Shown: one piece after another, positions 60,319 through 64,000 of the stretch | Numbering within the stretch: position 1 is the first letter of the stretch | Layout of the letters: each line of letters begins with the position of its first letter | NCBI GenBank assembly: GCA_016718525.1 | Contig: JADKDD010000002.1 | Location: 310,001-374,000, forward strand | Length of the DNA: 64,000 nt | Source: Rhodocyclaceae bacterium | GTDB taxonomy: Bacteria > Pseudomonadota > Gammaproteobacteria > Burkholderiales > Rhodocyclaceae | Direction of reading: 5' to 3' | Notes under the pieces: model-generated | Told to the model about the DNA's origin: nothing | Database searches by the model: none | The model's input: only the letters and a program-made list of their open reading frames with translations | Program-made: the position numbers and the translations under genes

Positions 60319-61004
60319 GCGGCGACCAGATGTCGCTGGTTGCCACACTGATGGTGACGGCGCGACGCGATCTCCTGCTGGCCATGCGGCGCAAGAGCGA
60401 TGTGATGGTCAATGTGTTTTTCTTTGTCATCGTCGTCAGTCTGTTTCCGCTCGGTGTCGGACCCGAGCCTGCGTTACTGACCAAAATCGGTCCGGGCGTG
60501 CTGGTCGTTGCCGCATTGTTATCGACGCTACTGGGATTGCCACGCTTGTTCGCTGCTGATCATGCGGATGGCACGCTGGAACAACTTGCTCTTTCGCCGC
60601 TGCCATTTGGCCTGCTGGTGTCTGGCAAAATACTGGCGCACTGGCTGGTTTGTGGTTTGCCTCTGGTTTTGTTGGCGCCCGTTCTGGGCTTGCAGTTCGG
60701 CCTCGACGGCGAAACGTTGGGCGTCCTGATGCTAGCTTTGCTGATCGCCACACCATTGCTATCGTTAATCGGCGCAATTGGTGCGGCGCTGACGCTCGGT
60801 GTGCGCGGCGGTGGAGCGTTGTTGGCCTTGCTGATTCTGCCGCTCTATGTGCCGGCATTGATTTTTGCTTCAGGTGCAGTGGAAGCGCAAATGGCTGGAA
60901 TGAGCACGGGCGGCTACCTGTCGCTACTGGCGGCAATGTTGGCCCTGGCGGTGTTTTTTGCGCCTTGGGCGACTACCGCCGCATTGAAAATTGCTTTGGA
61001 ATAG
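60315..61004 (+). CDS. ccmB: haem export permease CcmB
   Basis: 229-residue integral membrane protein with six predicted helices (VNVFFFVIVVSLFPLGVG; GVLVVAALLSTLLGL; HWLVCGLPLVLLAPVLGL; and others). It has the CcmB signature FAADHADGTLEQLALSPLPF. Starts at GTG 60315, overlapping the ccmA stop. A dispersed repeat sits in the 48 bp before ccmC, unusual in an operon whose other genes overlap. Confidence 0.96.
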   Translation: MSGDQMSLVATLMVTARRDLLLAMRRKSDVMVNVFFFVIVVSLFPLGVGPEPALLTKIGPGVLVVAALLSTLLGLPRLFAADHADGTLEQLALSPLPFGLLVSGKILAHWLVCGLPLVLLAPVLGLQFGLDGETLGVLMLALLIATPLLSLIGAIGAALTLGVRGGGALLALLILPLYVPALIFASGAVEAQMAGMSTGGYLSLLAAMLALAVFFAPWATTAALKIALE

Positions 61005-61018
61005 TTTTACTTTTATTG

Positions 61019-61043
61019 AACGGCGTCCCGCCAGCACCAACTG
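61019..61043 (-). repeat. dispersed repeat, short form, between ccmB and ccmC
   Basis: On the minus strand it starts CAGTTGGTGCTGG and ends GGACGCCGTT. It occupies most of the 48 bp ccmB-ccmC gap and ends 9 bp before the ccmC ATG. Confidence 0.88.
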
Positions 61044-61052
61044 ACAAGATCG

Positions 61053-61856
61053 ATGAAACCTCATCCCGAAAAATCGCTTTCCGAAAACAGCGCGCCAAGG
61101 TTCTCCGGTCGGCTTTTTCATTACTCCAGCCCGCAGACTTTCTACCCGCTCGCGGGGAAAATGATCCCGTTTTTCTGGGTCGCCGCGGCACTGTTTGGCA
61201 TTGCCGGACTATGGATCGGTTTTTTCGTTGCGCCAACGGACGCACAACAAGGTGAAGCCTATCGCATCATCTTCGTTCATGTCCCGGCATCGTGGATGTC
61301 GATGTTCATCTATCTCGTCATGGCGGCATGGGCCGGCATCGGTCTGGCGTTGGGCACGCGTTTATCGGGAATGATGGCGCAGGCACTTGCACCGACAGGC
61401 GCCCTGATGGCCGCACTGTCCTTGGCCACCGGCTCACTGTGGGGCCGGCCTATGTGGGGAACCTGGTGGATTTGGGATGCACGCCTGACCTCCGAGCTGA
61501 TTCTGTTTTTTCTCTACGTAGGCTTCATCGCCTTGCAGGCAGCGATTGACGACCCGCGCCGCGCCGATAAAGCCGGCGCGATTCTGGCGCTGGTCGGCGT
61601 GGTCAACGTCCCGATCATTTATTTTTCGGTGATTTGGTGGAATACGCTGCATCAAGGCTCGTCAGTCAGCCTGACCCGCTCGCCATCGATGGCACAGACG
61701 ATGTTGCTGGGAATGTTGCTGATGGCTTTGTGCTTCTGGATGTATGCAATCGCAATGGCATTGATGCGGGTACGCGCAATCATCCTCGAGCGTGAGCGAC
61801 ATACCGAGTGGGTGCGGGCAGAAATCAATCTGGAGAAATCAAATGCATTGGAATAG
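61053..61856 (+). CDS. ccmC: haem-handling protein CcmC
   Basis: 267-residue membrane protein that attaches haem to CcmE. Six helices. The tryptophan-rich WWD segment is GTWWIWDARLTSELILFFLY. Flanking haem-ligand histidines lie in IIFVHVPASWMS and WWNTLHQGSS. The N-terminus carries about 30 extra polar residues before PQTFYPLAGKM. The 3' end overlaps ccmD by 14 bp. Confidence 0.96.
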   Translation: MKPHPEKSLSENSAPRFSGRLFHYSSPQTFYPLAGKMIPFFWVAAALFGIAGLWIGFFVAPTDAQQGEAYRIIFVHVPASWMSMFIYLVMAAWAGIGLALGTRLSGMMAQALAPTGALMAALSLATGSLWGRPMWGTWWIWDARLTSELILFFLYVGFIALQAAIDDPRRADKAGAILALVGVVNVPIIYFSVIWWNTLHQGSSVSLTRSPSMAQTMLLGMLLMALCFWMYAIAMALMRVRAIILERERHTEWVRAEINLEKSNALE

Positions 61857-62031
61857 CGTCGCCGAATTCTTCGCCATGGGCGGCTATGCGGTTTACGTGT
61901 GGCCCAGTTTTGGCGCGTGCGCACTGCTGATGCTGGTAGAAACAATACAGGTCAAACACCGCTACCAGGCAGCCGTGGAAAGCTGTCGTCGTCAGTTCGC
62001 CACCGATCAACTCGACAACAAAACACTATGA
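61843..62031 (+). CDS. ccmD: haem exporter subunit CcmD
   Basis: 62-residue single-span protein (SVAEFFAMGGYAVYVWPSFGACALLMLVETIQ), completing the CcmABCD release complex. MHWNSVAEFFAMGGYAVYVW is typical of CcmD. The ATG lies inside the end of ccmC, and the stop overlaps ccmE (ATGA). Confidence 0.92.
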   Translation: MHWNSVAEFFAMGGYAVYVWPSFGACALLMLVETIQVKHRYQAAVESCRRQFATDQLDNKTL

Positions 62032-62459
62032 AACCACGTCACAAACGCGCTGCGATCATCGCCGGCGGACTTGTATCCATTGCCCTGGCGGCAACGCTGG
62101 CCTTGAATGCGCTGGACAGCAATATTGCGCTCTACATCACACCCAGCGAGGTGGCCGCCGGAAAGGCGCCGCAAGGCAAAGCCTTCCGCATCGGCGGCAT
62201 GGTCAAGGACGGTTCGATGGTGCGAAACGATATGACGGTCCGCTTCGTGATTACCGACACTGTCAAGGAAATTCCAGTGGCGTATACCGGAATCCTGCCG
62301 GACCTGTTCAAGGAAGGAAAAGGCGCAGTGGTGCAAGGAAAACTTGATCAATCCGGCTTATTCACCGCCTCGGAAGTGCTGGCCAAGCACGACGAAAACT
62401 ACATGCCGCCGGAAGCCAAGCATGCCATCGATCAAGCCCAGAAAGGGACTTCAAAATGA
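62028..62459 (+). CDS. ccmE: haem chaperone CcmE
   Basis: 143-residue periplasmic haem carrier. An N-terminal membrane anchor (AAIIAGGLVSIALAATLAL) is followed by an OB-fold domain (FRIGGMVKDGSMVRNDMTVRFVITD). The covalent haem-binding histidine lies in VLAKHDENYMPPE. Overlaps ccmD and ccmF by ATGA junctions. Confidence 0.97.
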   Translation: MKPRHKRAAIIAGGLVSIALAATLALNALDSNIALYITPSEVAAGKAPQGKAFRIGGMVKDGSMVRNDMTVRFVITDTVKEIPVAYTGILPDLFKEGKGAVVQGKLDQSGLFTASEVLAKHDENYMPPEAKHAIDQAQKGTSK

Positions 62460-64000
62460 TTGCTGAACTCGGCCATTTCGCCCTGATCCTTGCCTTTCTC
62501 GTCACCATCGTTCAGGGTGTTCTGCCGATCCTCGGCGCCCACAAGGGGCGTCAGGAATGGATATCGCTGGCAAGACCATGTGCCCAGACGCAGTTCTTCC
62601 TGGTTGCGTTTGCTTTCGCCTGTCTCGCTCAGTCGTTCATGGTTAACGACTTTTCGGTGAAATATGTCGCCGAACATTCCAATACACAATTACCCGACAT
62701 GTATCGTTTCGCTGCGGTCTGGGGCGGCCATGAAGGGTCTTTGCTGTTGTGGCTGTTAATGCTGGCCGGTTGGGGCGTCGCGGTTGCGTCCTTTTCCCGC
62801 TCCCTGCCCGATGTGGTCGTGGCGCGCGTGCTAGGCGTGCTTGGCTTGGTCGCCATCGGTCTGATGGCGTTCGTACTTTTGACTTCCAATCCGTTTGAGC
62901 GTCTGCTGCCAAGTCCTGCAGAAGGACGTGATCTCAACCCACTGTTGCAAGACCCCGGACTGGTCTTCCATCCACCAATGCTCTACATGGGTTATGTCGG
63001 CTTCTCGGTCGCCTTCGCCTTTGCGATTGCAGCACTTTTGGCGGGACGACTCGATGCCACCTGGGCGCGCTGGTCACGCCCATGGACCACGGCGGCGTGG
63101 ATGTTCCTTACGCTTGGCATTGCGTTGGGAAGCTGGTGGGCCTATTACGAGCTCGGTTGGGGCGGTTGGTGGTTCTGGGATCCGGTTGAAAACGCATCGT
63201 TCATGCCTTGGCTCGTTGGCACCGCATTGATTCACTCTCTGGCCGTGACGGAGAAACGTGGTGTATTCAAGAACTGGACAGTGCTATTGGCCATCTCCGC
63301 ATTCTCGCTATCACTGCTCGGGACTTTTCTGGTGCGCTCCGGCGTGCTGACATCAGTACATGCCTTTGCAACTGACCCAACGCGCGGCGTGTTCATCCTG
63401 ATGTTGCTCGCAGTGGTGATCGGCGGTTCGCTCGCGCTGTTCGCCTGGCGCGCGCCCAAGGTCTCGACGGGCGGTGCATTTGCAATGTTCTCGCGCGAGA
63501 CATTTTTGCTCATGAACAATGTATTGTTGGTAGTGGCGGCCGGCACGGTTCTGCTCGGCACGCTTTACCCGCTGATCATTGATGCGCTCAACATGGGCAA
63601 GATTTCCGTCGGTCCGCCCTACTTCAACGCGGTTTTTGTTCCGGTGATGGTGCCTTTGATGTTGCTGGTCGCGGTCGGTCCGCTGGCACGATGGAAGAAT
63701 GCCGACCTGGCCGATATGAAGCGCCGTCTGCTGATCGCCGCCGGCCTGGCGTTGGTTGCGGGAATCGGATTGCCGTTGTTGATGGGTAACTGGACGCCAC
63801 TGACCGGAATGGGATCTTTACTGGCTGTGTGGATTGCCGCCAGCGTGATTTTTCAAATTCGCGACCGGCTTGCGATCAGCCGCAATGCAAGCACCATCCC
63901 GCGCGCCTATTGGGGGATGCAGTTGGCACATTTCGGGCTCGCCGTTTTTATCATCGGCGTGACGATGGTCGGCGGCTATCAATCAGAAATGGACGTCAAA
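62456..64000 (+). CDS. ccmF: cytochrome c haem lyase subunit CcmF (partial, C-terminus off window)
   Basis: The frame opens at ATG 62456, overlapping the ccmE stop, and remains open to the window end, giving 515 codons of about 650. It starts MIAELGHFALILAFLVTIVQ. It has the WWD haem-handling segment ELGWGGWWFWDPVENASFMPWL, SGVLTSVHAFATDPTRG with a conserved His, and many membrane helices. It ligates haem from CcmE to apocytochromes c. Identity is secure; the end is cut by the window. Confidence 0.97.
   Translation, partial: MIAELGHFALILAFLVTIVQGVLPILGAHKGRQEWISLARPCAQTQFFLVAFAFACLAQSFMVNDFSVKYVAEHSNTQLPDMYRFAAVWGGHEGSLLLWLLMLAGWGVAVASFSRSLPDVVVARVLGVLGLVAIGLMAFVLLTSNPFERLLPSPAEGRDLNPLLQDPGLVFHPPMLYMGYVGFSVAFAFAIAALLAGRLDATWARWSRPWTTAAWMFLTLGIALGSWWAYYELGWGGWWFWDPVENASFMPWLVGTALIHSLAVTEKRGVFKNWTVLLAISAFSLSLLGTFLVRSGVLTSVHAFATDPTRGVFILMLLAVVIGGSLALFAWRAPKVSTGGAFAMFSRETFLLMNNVLLVVAAGTVLLGTLYPLIIDALNMGKISVGPPYFNAVFVPVMVPLMLLVAVGPLARWKNADLADMKRRLLIAAGLALVAGIGLPLLMGNWTPLTGMGSLLAVWIAASVIFQIRDRLAISRNASTIPRAYWGMQLAHFGLAVFIIGVTMVGGYQSEMDVK

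Noticed and set aside
11332..61043. The dispersed repeats as a CRISPR array or integron attC sites
   Set aside because: Copies are kilobases apart, in both orientations, without uniform spacers, and no Cas or integrase genes are visible.
62895..63561. Short frames on both strands at the right end
   Set aside because: They are shadows of ccmF, which stays open to the window edge and carries the WWD motif.

Overview
The window comes from a Betaproteobacterium, probably Burkholderiales/Rhodocyclales-like. The evidence is the gene order amgK-murU-pepP-ubi-dusB facing lptD-surA-pdxA-rsmA, System I cytochrome c maturation genes (ccmABCDEF), a GGM-tailed GroEL, a paired VC_2705-type symporter and DUF4212 protein, and AmgK/MurU muropeptide recycling. 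The DNA is moderately GC-rich. I see no rRNA, tRNA, CRISPR array, prophage or intact insertion sequence. Two real genes run off the ends: dusB on the left and ccmF on the right.

Layout. 1-13.4 kb is core housekeeping: tRNA modification, ubiquinone hydroxylation, peptidase P, cell-wall recycling, LPS export and outer-membrane chaperoning, pyridoxal phosphate synthesis, 16S rRNA dimethylation and ferredoxin reductase. 13.6-18.2 kb is carboxylate-type transport: a large sodium symporter with its small partner, divergent from an MHS-family transporter, across a 333 bp control region with a helically phased CTTACG array. 18.4-44.8 kb is an accessory catabolic island. It holds a MalT/AlkS-like LuxR regulator, a complete meta-cleavage route split in two blocks (flavin hydroxylase, acetaldehyde dehydrogenase and aldolase at 21-25 kb; extradiol dioxygenase, C-C hydrolase and hydratase at 41-44 kb), a VOC-VOC-SRPBCC fusion, an AraC regulator, a DUF1302 outer-membrane protein, a GST, a bile-acid-symporter-family permease, a FixL/FixJ-like system with exported proteins, and gene remnants. 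44.9-51.7 kb is signalling: a Ser/Thr kinase-Usp fusion next to a metallophosphoesterase, and an OmpR-type two-component system in an operon with a second copy of the symporter. 51.8-64 kb returns to core functions: an M3 peptidase, groSL with CIRCE and a heat-shock promoter, an esterase, PBP4 and the ccm operon.

The catabolic genes form a coherent path. The flavoprotein would hydroxylate a phenolic ring to a catechol, the type I extradiol dioxygenase would cleave it, the hydrolase would release an acid and a 2-hydroxypentadienoate, and hydratase, aldolase and acylating dehydrogenase would give pyruvate and acetyl-CoA. The starting substrate cannot be read from sequence.

The least expected signals are: (i) a dispersed short repeat family (about 26 bp and 65 bp forms) with at least ten copies, mostly at gene 3' ends, one inserted in frame in rsmA; (ii) the 11-bp-phased CTTACG arrays; (iii) canonical EF-hand loops in both large symporters; (iv) a string of perfect inverted repeats at the end of groL; (v) G/C-run palindromes shared by the two halves of the pathway; and (vi) a vestigial DUF1329 gene and a truncated sigma-54 activator whose breakpoint abuts a duplicated 37 bp sequence.
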